NCBI GenBank assembly: GCA_964405665.1
Contig: CAYOOT010000072.1
Coordinates: 1 to 13,868, forward strand
Reading direction: 5' to 3'
Source of the DNA: CAYOOT01 sp964405665
GTDB lineage: Bacteria; Bdellovibrionota_C; UBA2361; SZUA-149; CAZDWZ01
Length of the DNA stretch: 13,868 nt
The translations under genes and the position numbers were made by a program. Below are positions 13,847 through 13,868 of this stretch, in pieces. The stretch's first letter is position 1. The number at the start of each line of letters is the position of its first letter. The notes under the pieces are model-generated. The model worked only from the letters and a program-made list of their open reading frames with translations, was not told the origin of the DNA and made no database searches.

Positions 13847-13868
13847 ATATGATAGTTAGCTATTAAGT

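Overview
The window is AT-rich bacterial DNA with closely packed genes. The best guess for its source is a member of the Candidate Phyla Radiation (Patescibacteria). The main pointer is the 558-aa Cys-rich protein at the left end, whose WWSD / YGRDFDFSRPFFEQ / CILNKQYSKEDY motifs I recall as a family recurring in those genomes. A LemA-DUF2207 pair, a very short Lys/Ala-rich histone-like peptide and several membrane-glycan genes fit but do not prove this. All 13 genes end in TAA (10) or TAG (3), none in TGA. The reading frames are intact under the standard code, so there is no sign that TGA encodes glycine.

Layout. (1) 34-2679, minus strand: the GTPase gene meaB, then the Cys-rich protein gene. 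(2) 2757-3013, minus strand: a self-contained mini transcription unit. It has a perfect -10 box, a hairpin near the predicted 5' end, a strong ribosome binding site, a 36-codon Lys/Ala-rich gene, two hairpins after or across the stop, and a good intrinsic terminator. (3) 3261-8821, minus strand: a five-gene overlapping operon, wzt-wzm-GT4-GT4-ychF. It encodes an ABC exporter with a glycan-recognition domain, two glycosyltransferases, and the housekeeping GTPase YchF coupled at the end. (4) 8955-12477, plus strand: an adenosine deaminase family gene, then lemA and a DUF2207 membrane protein with a Gly-rich tail. (5) 12482-13846, minus strand: a GT-C-like multi-membrane-span protein and a small single-span acidic protein, convergent with DUF2207 with 4 bp between stop codons.

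The most unusual feature is a dispersed 72-bp palindromic element in three copies (2678-2749, 3190-3261, 8849-8920). Each copy has 18-19-nt inverted arms around exactly 34 nt of centre. One stem position differs in all three copies but stays paired (C/G, G/C, A/T), and a 12-nt core (GCATATATTCTA) is invariant. Copy 1 supplies the ribosome-binding-like GGGGAG and the first two bases of the meaB start codon. Copy 2 begins at the ychF stop codon. Copy 3 occupies most of the divergent region between wzt and the deaminase gene. Copies 1 and 2 are direct repeats around the histone-like unit; copies 2 and 3 are inverted repeats that bracket the glycan operon. I do not recognise this element as a named family.

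The only stretch longer than 300 bp without a gene is 2931-3260. It holds the histone-like promoter and leader (about 2931-3013), an AT-rich stretch in which I see nothing further (about 3014-3189), and repeat copy 2.
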